From: Bacteroidaceae bacterium | GTDB lineage: Bacteria > Bacteroidota > Bacteroidia > Bacteroidales > Bacteroidaceae | Reading direction: 5' to 3' | DNA length: 64,000 bases | Assembly: GCA_024398515.1 (NCBI GenBank) | Contig: JAKSIZ010000007.1 | Location: 1 to 64,000 of the forward strand | Shown: positions 43,041 to 52,001 of the stretch, in pieces | Layout: each line of letters opens with the position of its first letter | Numbering within the stretch: position 1 is the first letter of the stretch | Position numbers and translations under genes: made by a program | The notes under the pieces: model-generated | What the model was told of the DNA's origin: nothing | Seen by the model: the letters and a program-made list of their open reading frames with translations, nothing else | Database searches by the model: none

Positions 43041-43736
43041 TTATTCTTTTTGCTTGAACAGTGGAATGTATCTCATCTGTATGCCAATGGCACGTTGTCG
43101 TTTTAGCATATATTGACTTGGAGCCTTACTGCTGAACTTCCTTGGATTCGGTAGCGTGGCAGCAATCAATGCGCATTGTGAACGCGACAAGTCAGCAGCC
43201 TTGCAATGAAAGTGTTCATTCGCTACAGCCTCGGCACCATAGATACTTGGTCCCATCTCTATGCTGTTTAGATAGACTTCCATTATTCTTTCCTTCCCCC
43301 ATATCAGTTCGATCAGCACGGTGAAATATGCTTCGAAGCCTTTCCTCACCCATCGTTGAAGCATTGAGTTGCCTGGCCACAGAAAAACATTCTTTGCCGT
43401 TTGCTGCGTGATTGTACTCGCGCCATACACCTTTCCGCCTTTCTTGTTGCGCTTTGCTGCTTGCTCAATTGCCGCAAAGTCAAAGCCGTGATGCTCAAGA
43501 AACCGTTGGTCTTCACTTGCTATGACAGCCACAGGCAAATACTTCGACATTTCGTCAAGGCTCACCCACGTATGCGACCAAGTTATCGGTTCGGGAGTTG
43601 ACAGGTTTTCAATAGAACGAATAACCATCAACGGTGTAACAACAACCGGTAAGAACTTGTATAGCACAACAACAAGAATCGTAGAGCCAAAGAATAGCCC
43701 TACGATCCATCGTAATATGTTCTTAAAAAGTTTCAT
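43041..43736 (-). CDS. mtgA: Monofunctional peptidoglycan glycosyltransferase
   Basis: A 231-residue GT51 enzyme that polymerises lipid II. One N-terminal membrane helix (about 8-28) is followed by the transglycosylase motifs ASEDQRFLEHHGFD (about 75-88), KVYGASTITQQTAKNVFLWP (about 107-126) and GKERIMEVYLNSIEMG (about 146-161). No penicillin-binding domain is present, consistent with MtgA. It is the last gene of a run whose upstream neighbour, the OmpA-family gene, ends on the adjacent base. Confidence 0.94.
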   Translation of the reverse strand: MKLFKNILRWIVGLFFGSTILVVVLYKFLPVVVTPLMVIRSIENLSTPEPITWSHTWVSLDEMSKYLPVAVIASEDQRFLEHHGFDFAAIEQAAKRNKKGGKVYGASTITQQTAKNVFLWPGNSMLQRWVRKGFEAYFTVLIELIWGKERIMEVYLNSIEMGPSIYGAEAVANEHFHCKAADLSRSQCALIAATLPNPRKFSSKAPSQYMLKRQRAIGIQMRYIPLFKQKE

Positions 43737-44450
43737 TTATTTCAGAGTACCAGCTTCTGCACTCTTTATCATATCTGCACTTGCATAGAGATAAACCTCA
43801 ACACGACGGTTAAGTTGCTTGCCTTCGTCTGTACTATTGTCTGCAACTGGCTGTGTCTGACCAAAGCCCTGAGTCGATTTAACCTGAGCATCCTGCACAC
43901 CACATTGCTTCAAATAAGCCTTAACAGAATTTGCACGCTCCTCTGACAATGCCTGATTCTTTGCAGCATTTTCCTCGGCTGTATATTTCTTTCCAAAGCC
44001 AGTATTGTCTGTATGACCATAGATTGCCACGTCGCAATCTTTGTTCTGACCCAAAACACCTGCCAACTGGTTCAAATTGCTTTTCACTGTCGCATTAAGG
44101 TCTGACATACCTGTTTGGAACAAAAGTCCAGAGTCAAAGCTTACCTTTACAGCATCGAGTCCATTTGCATCCTTAACAGTTTCTACCTTTGCATTCTGAA
44201 TCTGTGCAGCTTCAGCAGCAACCTTGTCCATGTGTTTACCAATAAGATAACCAGCACCAGTACCAACAGCACCACCAATTGCAGCACCAATGAGTGCACC
44301 TGTACCGTTATGTCCTATCAAAGCTCCAACGATTGCACCTAAAGCAGCACCACCACCGGCACCAATTCCCATGCCTTTTTGCGTGTTGTTACAACTTGCA
44401 ATTGCCATCACGAGGCAAAGTCCCAAAGTAAAAATCTTCAAATTCTTCAT
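43737..44450 (-). CDS. OmpA-family lipoprotein with glycine-zipper
   Basis: A 237-residue lipoprotein. After MKNLKIFTLGLCLVMAIASC (lipobox Cys20) comes a glycine-zipper segment (about 28-72, GAGGGAALGAIVGALIGHNG and GAAIGGAVGTGAGYLIG). The OmpA C-terminal peptidoglycan-binding domain follows (about 105-225: LNQLAGVLGQ, IYGHTDNTG, GFGQTQPVADN and NRRVEVYL). It would tether the outer membrane to peptidoglycan. The start at 44450 is chosen over 44462 because it begins the signal peptide. It sits between coaW and mtgA on the same strand. Confidence 0.9.
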   Translation of the reverse strand: MKNLKIFTLGLCLVMAIASCNNTQKGMGIGAGGGAALGAIVGALIGHNGTGALIGAAIGGAVGTGAGYLIGKHMDKVAAEAAQIQNAKVETVKDANGLDAVKVSFDSGLLFQTGMSDLNATVKSNLNQLAGVLGQNKDCDVAIYGHTDNTGFGKKYTAEENAAKNQALSEERANSVKAYLKQCGVQDAQVKSTQGFGQTQPVADNSTDEGKQLNRRVEVYLYASADMIKSAEAGTLK

Positions 44451-44483
44451 AATTGTTTGCATTAATTTGTTAATAATATAAAT

Positions 44484-45317
44484 TTAATCTTTCTTATTCT
44501 TTCCATAAATAGCCGCACCAATTGCCGTACAGAACAGTGAGTTCTGCGGGATATGGAACCTAACCTTATACAATTTCTCCAATTGCGGGAATATGTATTG
44601 CTTCCATTGAGGGAACAAAGACAACTGTCCAATCAGCACCATATCTTTTATATGAGTGTTCAGCGATGCAAAGATTGCACCACTGCCAATGCTTTGCAAC
44701 ACCATGTGGACTATACCCAAAGCAATATCTTCAGGCAAAGAGTTTGTCTGCGCCTTTGCAAAGAGCGATGCAGTCACGTCCATCGGAAGGTTTGGAAGAG
44801 GCTTTGGACTTATGTCGCCTATCAATAGGTCAATCTTCTTCACGTCACCTTTCTTGGCGAGGGAAGATATTTCTTTCATGTCGTCGGTCTTCAGCATAAC
44901 TCTCGCCATGCCTTGCAACGATCCTCCGCCAATGCCAAGACCACCGATATGTTCTATCTTGTCGCCTTGTTTTTTGACGTATGTCGTACCAGTTCCCATG
45001 CTGACAACAATCATATCCTCAATGTCGCACTTATAACTTGCGCCAAGTGCATCGGCAATGTATTCATCTACACGCTCTGTGACACAGCCATAGATAGGTT
45101 GATTGACGTAGGCACAACCCACGCCTGTTATCATCACTTTCTCAATATCTTCCAATGTAATTTTATTGTCGTGCAGGAATTTACCAAACGCTCCATACAG
45201 CGACGACACTGGATCGGTTGCCTTTATACGAATAGGTGAAAGCAAATTGTTTCCTTGTATTCCTACAATCTTTGTCGTACTGATGCCTACATCAAGTCCT
45301 ATTATTATCTTTTCCAT
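44484..45317 (-). CDS. coaW: Type II pantothenate kinase
   Basis: A 277-residue ASKHA-fold kinase for the first step of coenzyme A synthesis. The ATP-binding phosphate-1 motif GLDVGISTTKIVG is at 8-20; VSMGTGTTYVKK and GGLGIGGGSLQGMARVML are typical of the eukaryote-like type II enzymes found in staphylococci and Bacteroidetes. It is 3 nt from the clpC stop, so it is probably co-transcribed with clpC. Confidence 0.88.
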   Translation of the reverse strand: MEKIIIGLDVGISTTKIVGIQGNNLLSPIRIKATDPVSSLYGAFGKFLHDNKITLEDIEKVMITGVGCAYVNQPIYGCVTERVDEYIADALGASYKCDIEDMIVVSMGTGTTYVKKQGDKIEHIGGLGIGGGSLQGMARVMLKTDDMKEISSLAKKGDVKKIDLLIGDISPKPLPNLPMDVTASLFAKAQTNSLPEDIALGIVHMVLQSIGSGAIFASLNTHIKDMVLIGQLSLFPQWKQYIFPQLEKLYKVRFHIPQNSLFCTAIGAAIYGKNKKD

Positions 45318-45320
45318 ATC

Positions 45321-47876
45321 TTATTTCTCAAATATCAGTTTACCTTCTTTGCAATCAATGGTTATCGTTGTGCCTTTTTCTATTTCCTCATTGATTATCA
45401 TCTCCGAAAGTCCATCCTCAATATGTGTCTGCAGGGCACGTTTCAATGGTCGGGCACCAAACTGTACGTCATAGCCCTTCTCGGCAAGGAAGTCTTGAAC
45501 CTCGGCTGAAACTTTTATCTGATAACCCATTTCCTCAACACGTTTCGATAGTTGCACGAGTTCAAGTTCTACTATTTTCTTTATCACATCCTTGTCCAAC
45601 TGGTCGAAAGTGATGATTTCATCGAGTCGGTTCAGGAACTCTGGCGAGAATTGTTTTTCGAGCGATTTCTTTATCACGCCCCTTGCATACGCCTTGTCCT
45701 TCTCATCGAGCATGTAGCCTTGCGACAATCCACCGGCATTGAAGCCTATTCCACGACCAAACTCCTTCAACTTGCGTGTGCCTACATTGCTCGTCATTAT
45801 TATCACCGTGTTGCGGAAATCTATGTTCCTTCCGCTGCCATCGGTTATCTTTCCTTCGTCAAGCACCTGCAAAAGGAGGTTGAACACGTTGCCATGTGCC
45901 TTTTCTATTTCGTCGAACAGTACGATAGAATATGGATGACGACGCACTTTCTCCGTCAGTTCCCCACTCTCTTCATAGCCCACATAGCCTGGAGGAGAGC
46001 CTATAAGTCGCGATATGTTGAAGCTTTCGGAATACTCGTTCATGTTGATTCTGATGAGTGCATCGGTCGAACCAAACATATATTCCGCCAGTTTCTTTGC
46101 TAAATAAGTCTTGCCCACACCCGTTGGACCGAGAAACATGAACACGCCAATTGGCCTGTTTGGTTCTTTCAACCCAAGTCGATTGCGCTGTATGCTCTTC
46201 ACAAGTGTGTCTATTGCTGCATCCTGGGCAACAACATCGTGCATCAAATTCTCGCGAATGCCTTTTATTCTTACCGTTTCTGTCTGCACCATTCGCTGCA
46301 CCGGAACGCCACTCATCTTCGATACAACGTCGGCAACATCCTGTGCTGTTATCTGTTTTGCTTCTACATTCTTGCCTTTTATCCAGTCTTCCTGCATCGC
46401 TGAGAGTTCATTTTGCAGCCTGACTTCTGTCTCTCTCCATTCGGCAGCCATCTCAAAGTTCTGCTCTCTCACCGCCAATTCCTTCTTCTCGCAAGCCGTC
46501 TTGATCTCCTTTTCCTTATCAATAATGTCTGGCGGAGTGCCTACGCTCGACAGGTGAACTTTCGATCCTACCTCATCCATGGCATCAAGAGCCTTGTCGG
46601 GGAAAGCACGGTCGCTGATGTATCGGTCGGTCAGGTTGACGCAAGCCTCAAGCGATTCGTCGGAATACGTCACGTGATGATACGTCTCATAATACGATTT
46701 TATGTTACGAAGTATCTGTAGCGTCTCCTCTTTCGTGTTTGCTTCTACCAACACTTTTTGGAATCTACGCTCCAAGGCACCGTCTTTCTCAATCGACTTT
46801 CGGTATTCTTCGAGCGTCGTGGCACCAATACACTGTATCACGCCACGCGCCAATGCAGGCTTCAATATGTTTGCTGCATCCATACTTCCCGACGCATTTC
46901 CAGCGCCAATCATCGTATGGATTTCGTCGATGAACACTATGATGTCGGTGTTTTCCTCCAATTCCTTAATGAGTTGGTGTATTCTCTCCTCAAACTGTCC
47001 ACGGTATTTCGTGCCTGCCACAATGGCACTGAGGTCAAGATTATACACCTTCTTATTATATAATATAGGCGATGTCTCCTTATTTGCAATCCTTTGTGCC
47101 AGTCCTTCTACTATAGCACTCTTGCCCACTCCAGGTTCACCGATAAGCACAGGATTGTTTTTCTTTCTGCGACAGAGTATTTCCATTATGCGTTCTATCT
47201 CTTTGTCGCGACCGATGACAGGGTCCATGTCGCCCTCGGCAGCACGTCGAGTCATGTCGGTTGCAAAGCGATCGAGCATCGGAGTCTTCGACTTCTTCAT
47301 CGTCTTCGTGCCAGTAGCCTGGTTGCCACGAGACTTGTCGGCACGTTCTTCTTCATAGTCTTCCTCGTCCTCCTCGGTCAATCCCATGCCGGCACGAGGG
47401 TTTCGCGACCTTGAGACTTCGTTTCCTGCAGGCAAAGTTTCCAAAAGAAAACGCATGAACTCATCGCCACGGAGATTATTGTTCTCCAAAACTTTTCTTG
47501 TATTATTACCTAACACATAGTTGCGCAGAAGCGACAGCAACAGGTGTTCCGTCTCAATCGTATCGGCTCTCATGCGTTTCGACTCTAACGCAGAGGCACG
47601 TATTATCAATTGAGCACCACTGCTAAGGTCTATGGTCTGAGGTCTAAGGTCTGAAGATTTTTGACTTTCGATTTTCGGCTTTCGACTTTCCTGCTCCAGC
47701 TGCTGTTTCAGTTCCTCTGTGTTAACGCCTTTCTTTGCGAAGAAGGTCAATATCGTTTCCGATGGTGCTCTCAGTATGGCGAGCATCAAGTGTTCTGGCG
47801 CAATGGCATTGCACTTCAGTCGGTCAGCTTCCTCCTTACTGAACATCAATATCTGTGATAGTTTCTCTGAATACAT
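45321..47876 (-). CDS. clpC: ClpC-type AAA+ unfoldase with heptamer-tract linker
   Basis: An 851-residue HSP100 ATPase that feeds proteins to ClpP. The Clp N-domain (about 1-150) has two repeats. ATPase 1 carries GEPGVGKS (about 245) with the IVFIDEIHTM Walker B segment, a UVR-like coiled segment lies near 440-480, and ATPase 2 carries GPTGVGKT (about 590) with VLFDEIEKAH. A C-terminal D2-small domain ends the protein. Odd: between the two N-domain repeats, residues about 63-84 (ESRKPKIESQKSSDLRPQ) are encoded by nine degenerate 7-mers. A -7 box abuts the ATG, suggesting a leaderless message. Confidence 0.95.
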   Translation of the reverse strand: MYSEKLSQILMFSKEEADRLKCNAIAPEHLMLAILRAPSETILTFFAKKGVNTEELKQQLEQESRKPKIESQKSSDLRPQTIDLSSGAQLIIRASALESKRMRADTIETEHLLLSLLRNYVLGNNTRKVLENNNLRGDEFMRFLLETLPAGNEVSRSRNPRAGMGLTEEDEEDYEEERADKSRGNQATGTKTMKKSKTPMLDRFATDMTRRAAEGDMDPVIGRDKEIERIMEILCRRKKNNPVLIGEPGVGKSAIVEGLAQRIANKETSPILYNKKVYNLDLSAIVAGTKYRGQFEERIHQLIKELEENTDIIVFIDEIHTMIGAGNASGSMDAANILKPALARGVIQCIGATTLEEYRKSIEKDGALERRFQKVLVEANTKEETLQILRNIKSYYETYHHVTYSDESLEACVNLTDRYISDRAFPDKALDAMDEVGSKVHLSSVGTPPDIIDKEKEIKTACEKKELAVREQNFEMAAEWRETEVRLQNELSAMQEDWIKGKNVEAKQITAQDVADVVSKMSGVPVQRMVQTETVRIKGIRENLMHDVVAQDAAIDTLVKSIQRNRLGLKEPNRPIGVFMFLGPTGVGKTYLAKKLAEYMFGSTDALIRINMNEYSESFNISRLIGSPPGYVGYEESGELTEKVRRHPYSIVLFDEIEKAHGNVFNLLLQVLDEGKITDGSGRNIDFRNTVIIMTSNVGTRKLKEFGRGIGFNAGGLSQGYMLDEKDKAYARGVIKKSLEKQFSPEFLNRLDEIITFDQLDKDVIKKIVELELVQLSKRVEEMGYQIKVSAEVQDFLAEKGYDVQFGARPLKRALQTHIEDGLSEMIINEEIEKGTTITIDCKEGKLIFEK
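47627..47689. repeat. Heptamer tract inside clpC
   Basis: Nine 7-mers (63 nt, so in frame): plus-strand ggtctat, ggtctga, ggtctaa, ggtctga, agatttt, tgacttt, cgatttt, cggcttt, cgacttt. The first four share ggtct; the last five are a second type. The tract encodes the linker between the two Clp N-domain repeats. One unit gained or lost would shift the frame. Confidence 0.85.
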
Positions 47877-47880
47877 ACTG

Positions 47881-47888
47881 CAAAAGTA
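47881..47888 (-). promoter_or_regulatory. -7 promoter box abutting the clpC start
   Basis: The minus strand reads TACTTTTG, with only 4 nt (cagt) before the ATG at 47876. If it is the true promoter, the clpC mRNA has no leader. Confidence 0.6.
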
Positions 47889-47898
47889 ATAAAAATTT

Positions 47899-47940
47899 AC
47901 AAGTTACAATTCGCAATTCACAATTTATTTTCAATTTTAC
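47899..47940. repeat. Heptamer tract upstream of clpC promoter
   Basis: Six 7-mers: acaagtt, acaattc, gcaattc, acaattt, attttca, attttac. It covers the -33 region of the clpC promoter. It is less regular than the tract inside clpC. Confidence 0.55.
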
Positions 47941-48051
47941 ACTATTTTTTGCAAAATACTCTACGAAAACCATATCTTTCTCGTAGTCTCTGCACTATAA
48001 AAACCTCTACAATAATCATGCCATTATGCAAACGAACGCTTAACTCGGAAA

Positions 48052-48111
48052 AAAGTTGTACAACTTTCAACTGAATGTTGTACAACTTTCGCGCGAAAGT
48101 TGTACAACTTT
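48052..48111. repeat. Triple-palindrome element, copy 6 (AAAGTTG class)
   Basis: Units of 16 nt at 48052, 48074 and 48096 (AAAGTTGTACAACTTT, AATGTTGTACAACTTT, AAAGTTGTACAACTTT). The 6-nt spacers are caactg and cgcgcg, so the period is 22. The flanks aacgaacgcttaactcgg before and ttttttcaccc after match copy 7. It lies in the 381-nt gap between clpC and the last gene of the xylan operon. That gap also holds the clpC promoter, a heptamer tract and the operon terminator, and no gene. Confidence 0.93.
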
Positions 48112-48208
48112 TTTTCACCCCCAACAGAACATATTGTAGAGGGTATCGTTCATCTCGCATAAAACATCAGTTCGTCAGAACAAACCATAAGCGTTAGGGC
48201 AAAAAAAA

Positions 48209-48239
48209 AACGGACACGTCATTTGCTAACGTGTCCGTT
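48209..48239 (-). terminator. Terminator of the xylan operon
   Basis: Stem AACGGACACGT / ACGTGTCCGTT, perfect 11 bp. On the minus strand it is followed by a run of eight or more T, 19 nt after the last gene's stop. Confidence 0.93.
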
Positions 48240-48257
48240 GTATAAAAACAAAAAGAC

Positions 48258-50459
48258 TTAATCTTCAACTACTATTGTGCCGTCTGCCTTGTAGTGCATC
48301 TTGTGTGCCGTGACGCTGCGACGGTAACTGCCGCCTGTAGGTAACGTACCATCATGGGTGAAGAACCACGACTTTCCCTTGAAGTCGGCAATGCCTGGAT
48401 GAGTTGTGAAGCAATTGGTGCTGTTGCCTTTTATGATGCCTCGGTACTCCCACTTGCCGCTGTTGATGTCGGTAGTGGTGCAATACTCTATCATCTCAGG
48501 CTTCGATCCTACGCCTGCATAGACAAGGTAGTATAGTCCATTGCGCTTGTAGATCCATGGTCCTTCGATGAAATGAGGTATGTCGAGCACCCGTATGTCG
48601 CCGTCGAGTTCAACCATATTATCTTTCAGCTTGACGATTTTGCAACTTGCATTGCCCCACACGAGGTATGCCTGACCGTCGTCGTCGATGAAAACAGTTG
48701 GATCAATGTCGTCCCAGCTATGCGGTTTGTCGGTTGTCATCTCGTTTGTGATGAGAGCCTTTCCTATTGCATCGCGGAAGGGACCCGTAGGACTGTCGGA
48801 AACAGCAACGCCAATGCACATGCCCCCTTTGCTGTTTTCGTCAGCAACATGTCCCATTGACACGTACCAATAAAACTTGCCGTTGCGCTCGACACACTGT
48901 GCTGCGTATGCGTCGCGGCATCCCCAAGGAGCAAAAACATCGGGAGAAAGACAAACTCCATGGTTTGTCCAGTGCTTCATGTCCTTTGTAGAGAACACTT
49001 GCCAGTCGGCCATAACGTAGTTAGTAGCGTGAGTCGAAGCAACATCGTGCCCTGTGTAGAGGTATAGAGTGCCGTCGTGAACGAGCGGTGCAGGGTCGGC
49101 AGTGAAGGTAGAAGTGATTAGTGCGCCTGAAGGTCGAGCGTCAGGGGTGAATGTGATCCAATCCACTTCGACGGTGTCTTTGCTTTCTGACGTGAGTGTG
49201 AGGTCAACAACTCCAGTAGGCAATGACTTCACCGGAGTGATTACTTCCTGCCATTCATCGGATGGCTTTACCTTGATAGTGGCAATCTTCACGCCGTTGG
49301 CAGCGAGGACAAGCGACGACTTTTGCGCTGCCTTAACGTAAGCACGCACAGCTTTTAACTCCGCCTTGCCAAAGTCAACACGATTATATTTAGCCCAACT
49401 GCCCTTGGAAGGGAGAATGAGTTTCCACCCTTCAAAGTAGTCTTTGCGATTGAGGAAGTCATAGTTCACGCCTTCCGATGCACTGCTAAAGCGGTCGAAC
49501 TGTATGTGTTGGCGTGCATTGGTGATTCCTACACCGCGAAGTGTAGGCTTTACTTGCTGTATCGTGCCGTCAGGATTGAAGAAAAGCGAGTCAACACACG
49601 TGCTGCGGTTCTTGTCGAAATGCGGCGAATATGCGTTGTTGTGGTAGAAAAGATACCACTGATTGTTGTATTCCACGATGGAATGATGGTTTGTCCAGCA
49701 ACCAGGAGTCTCATCCATGATGACACCCTTAAACTCGTATGGACCAAGTGGACGGTCGCTCATGGCGTAAGCAAGCTTTTCTGTCTTCTCCTTTACCCAA
49801 GGGAAAGTGAGATAATATTTGCCGTTGTGCTTGAATGCAAACGGTCCTTCCTTGAATCCTTGAGGCAAGGTCATGTCGAAACGGACAGGTCTGCCGATGA
49901 TTGAATCCATTGACTGGTCGAGTTCTGCACCGACAAGTCCACCGCCTCCCCAGAAGAGATACATCTTTCCATCGTCGTCAGTCAGCACACATGGGTCGAT
50001 GCCAAAGACACCTTTAATAGGCTCTTTGCGAGGAGTGAAATGTCCGTATGGACGAGTATTCTCGGCAACGCCTATGCCGAAACCGCGTCGGTTTCCGTCA
50101 GGCTGTGCAGGGAAAAAGAAATAATACTTGCCATCGCGCTTGATGCAATCGGGTGCCCACATGGAGTATGAGCCTTGCTTTACCCAAGGCACATCCTTGT
50201 CGGCAAGGATTACACCCATGTCGCTCCAGCTTTCAAGGTTGCCTTCAGCCATAAACACATGGTAGTCCTCCATGCGGAACCATGCGTTAGTGTCGAGTTC
50301 ATTGATAGCCTTAATGTCGTGCGACGGGTAGAGGTAGAGTTTTCCATCGAACACTTTTGCCGTCGGGTCGGCAGAGTATTGCCCAGAAATAACTGGGTTT
50401 TGCGCAAAAGCTACGCCAGTCGTTGCCAATGCCAATGCTAAAATTAGAAACTTTTTCAT
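48258..50459 (-). CDS. Secreted double GH43 glycosidase with central CBM6-like module
   Basis: A 733-residue exported enzyme. After the signal peptide (1-19) come two GH43 five-bladed propellers, at about 22-305 and 450-733, joined by a CBM6-like module (about 330-445). Both propellers keep the catalytic triad. Domain 1 has YSADPTAKVFDG, GIDPCVLTDDDGKMYLFWG and EGPFAFKHNG. Domain 2 has TADPAPLVHDG, DIDPTVFIDDDGQAYLVWG and EGPWIYKRNG. GH43 enzymes are beta-xylosidases or arabinofuranosidases, so two specificities in one chain are likely. It is the last gene of the operon, followed by a strong terminator. Confidence 0.93.
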   Translation of the reverse strand: MKKFLILALALATTGVAFAQNPVISGQYSADPTAKVFDGKLYLYPSHDIKAINELDTNAWFRMEDYHVFMAEGNLESWSDMGVILADKDVPWVKQGSYSMWAPDCIKRDGKYYFFFPAQPDGNRRGFGIGVAENTRPYGHFTPRKEPIKGVFGIDPCVLTDDDGKMYLFWGGGGLVGAELDQSMDSIIGRPVRFDMTLPQGFKEGPFAFKHNGKYYLTFPWVKEKTEKLAYAMSDRPLGPYEFKGVIMDETPGCWTNHHSIVEYNNQWYLFYHNNAYSPHFDKNRSTCVDSLFFNPDGTIQQVKPTLRGVGITNARQHIQFDRFSSASEGVNYDFLNRKDYFEGWKLILPSKGSWAKYNRVDFGKAELKAVRAYVKAAQKSSLVLAANGVKIATIKVKPSDEWQEVITPVKSLPTGVVDLTLTSESKDTVEVDWITFTPDARPSGALITSTFTADPAPLVHDGTLYLYTGHDVASTHATNYVMADWQVFSTKDMKHWTNHGVCLSPDVFAPWGCRDAYAAQCVERNGKFYWYVSMGHVADENSKGGMCIGVAVSDSPTGPFRDAIGKALITNEMTTDKPHSWDDIDPTVFIDDDGQAYLVWGNASCKIVKLKDNMVELDGDIRVLDIPHFIEGPWIYKRNGLYYLVYAGVGSKPEMIEYCTTTDINSGKWEYRGIIKGNSTNCFTTHPGIADFKGKSWFFTHDGTLPTGGSYRRSVTAHKMHYKADGTIVVED

Positions 50460-50463
50460 ATTG

Positions 50464-50569
50464 TGGTTTTACGTTTTTACGGTTTTGAGGTTTTGAAGTC
50501 TAAGGTCCCATCTTCTAAAAGACTTTTCGACTTTTGACTTTCGACCTTTGACTTTTGACCTTTAATCTT
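50464..50569. repeat. Mixed octamer/heptamer tract between GH43 genes
   Basis: A low-complexity run of about eight 8-mers (cgttttta, cggttttg, aggttttg, ...) changes into six 7-mers of form (t/c)gacttt (50528-50569). It fills the 102-nt gap between two GH43 genes and runs over the stop codon of the upstream-transcribed one (50562). The two halves are partly reverse complements of each other. Confidence 0.75.
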
Positions 50570-52001
50570 CCTTGAAGTTCCACTTTGAGTTATCGCTGTC
50601 GAAATCAAATTCGCCCAACGTCGGTGTGCTGTCAGCAATCGAAATCAGTGCAAGACGCTTGTCTGTGCCAGGGATTTGTTTCGGCATGATGCGGTATGTG
50701 CCATCTGTGAGTTGGTCAATCTGCCACAGTTGCTCTGGTGCACCAGTAAATTCAGGCACAGTCTCAACCTCACACTTGGCATTTGCAGCCAAGGCACGGT
50801 TTGTACCTTCAATAAGAATCTTGAAATATGGTGCGTCAAGATAGCCACCAGCTTCAGGTACGGCAACAACGTTCCACTTCTGATGAGGGCGGAACATATA
50901 ATCGCCTATTCTTACGTTGATGTTTCCACTTGGCCATGTACCCTTAACTTCTTCGAGAGTTTGTATAGGCAGTTTTGCCAATGGTTCCTTGCTTTCGCGG
51001 TTGAACCATCTGCGACCTCCAACATCCTGACGTATGAAATCGACAGCAAGTTCAAGAGCATAGCCACGACGTTCCGACTCAATCCAGAAGTTACCACCCT
51101 TGAACTTCTTGCCTGCCATAGGCCAATCGTTCTTCCACAACAAAGGACGTACATCGAGGACACTGTATCCACTGCGGTCATAATCAGCTTCGAAATGGCA
51201 AGACATTTTTTCAATTCCATTTGCAAGGACCATGCGTCCAAAGTGTCCTGCACCAGTTTTCCTGTCGCCAGCAGCGATAAGCATCTTGCCGCCACCCTTC
51301 AACATTTCACGTCCCATATTGTCAACGTATGGTCCAGTGACTTGGCGGGAGCGACCTACAACGATATTATACGTAGAGTTTACACCGTCACAGCAAGTGC
51401 CATGAGTGCCAAGAAGATAATACCAGCCATTATGATATATCAAATCTGAAGCCTCGCAGTCGATGGCAATATCAATGGCCTTATTACCCTCAACGCGTCG
51501 TCCAGTCTTTGGATCAAGTTCAACGAGGCGGATATAACCGAAATATGTTCCGTATGACATCCAAAGTTTTCCAGTTGATGGGTCGAGCATCAGTCCTGGG
51601 TCAATGGCGTCACAATCCTCATCATTCTCTGACCATGCCACCATAATTGGATCAGAATACTTGAAATCAGGCGAAGTCGGGTCAAGACTTTTGTTCCACA
51701 TGGTATAGATAATACCCTTGTGACCGCCGCCGAGACCACCGCCTGTAGCGCCGTATGCCACAAGATAACGGTCGCCTATCTTTATAGCATCTGGTGCAGC
51801 ACCGCCTCCAGGACGTACAGCACCCGAATGCCATGACCATCCATCATCGCTGATGAGACCGCCTCCACCAGTGCCAAACGTGAAGAACTTGCCATTACTT
51901 TCCTGAATTGTTGATGGGTCGTGAATAAATGGTTCACCTATCTGAGCCTTACTACTGCTGCAAAACACAACAGCAGCAATCAATATCAAAGTCTTTTTCA
52001 T
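50562..52001 (-). CDS. Secreted GH43 family glycosidase with C-terminal lectin-like region
   Basis: A 479-residue exported enzyme. Signal peptide (1-19); the GH43 propeller covers about 20-330 with catalytic aspartate in FIHDPSTIQ, a second in AIDPGLMLDPSTGKLWMSYG and Glu in CEASDLIYHNG. The C-terminal 140 residues include a beta-trefoil/lectin-like part (PYFKILIEGTNRALAANAKCEV ... LWQIDQLTDGTYRIMPKQIPG). The pattern is closest to arabinan endo-1,5-alpha-L-arabinosidase-like GH43 subfamilies, so it probably trims arabinan or arabinoxylan. Its ATG overlaps the GH8 stop by 4 nt. Confidence 0.88.
   Translation of the reverse strand: MKKTLILIAAVVFCSSSKAQIGEPFIHDPSTIQESNGKFFTFGTGGGGLISDDGWSWHSGAVRPGGGAAPDAIKIGDRYLVAYGATGGGLGGGHKGIIYTMWNKSLDPTSPDFKYSDPIMVAWSENDEDCDAIDPGLMLDPSTGKLWMSYGTYFGYIRLVELDPKTGRRVEGNKAIDIAIDCEASDLIYHNGWYYLLGTHGTCCDGVNSTYNIVVGRSRQVTGPYVDNMGREMLKGGGKMLIAAGDRKTGAGHFGRMVLANGIEKMSCHFEADYDRSGYSVLDVRPLLWKNDWPMAGKKFKGGNFWIESERRGYALELAVDFIRQDVGGRRWFNRESKEPLAKLPIQTLEEVKGTWPSGNINVRIGDYMFRPHQKWNVVAVPEAGGYLDAPYFKILIEGTNRALAANAKCEVETVPEFTGAPEQLWQIDQLTDGTYRIMPKQIPGTDKRLALISIADSTPTLGEFDFDSDNSKWNFKED

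Noticed and set aside
45552..47358. Several long plus-strand frames opposite clpC
   Set aside because: Shadows of a strongly conserved gene; no start context or family resemblance.
47942..48160. 72-codon minus-strand frame upstream of clpC
   Set aside because: It is built largely from the triple-palindrome element and has no promoter or similarity.
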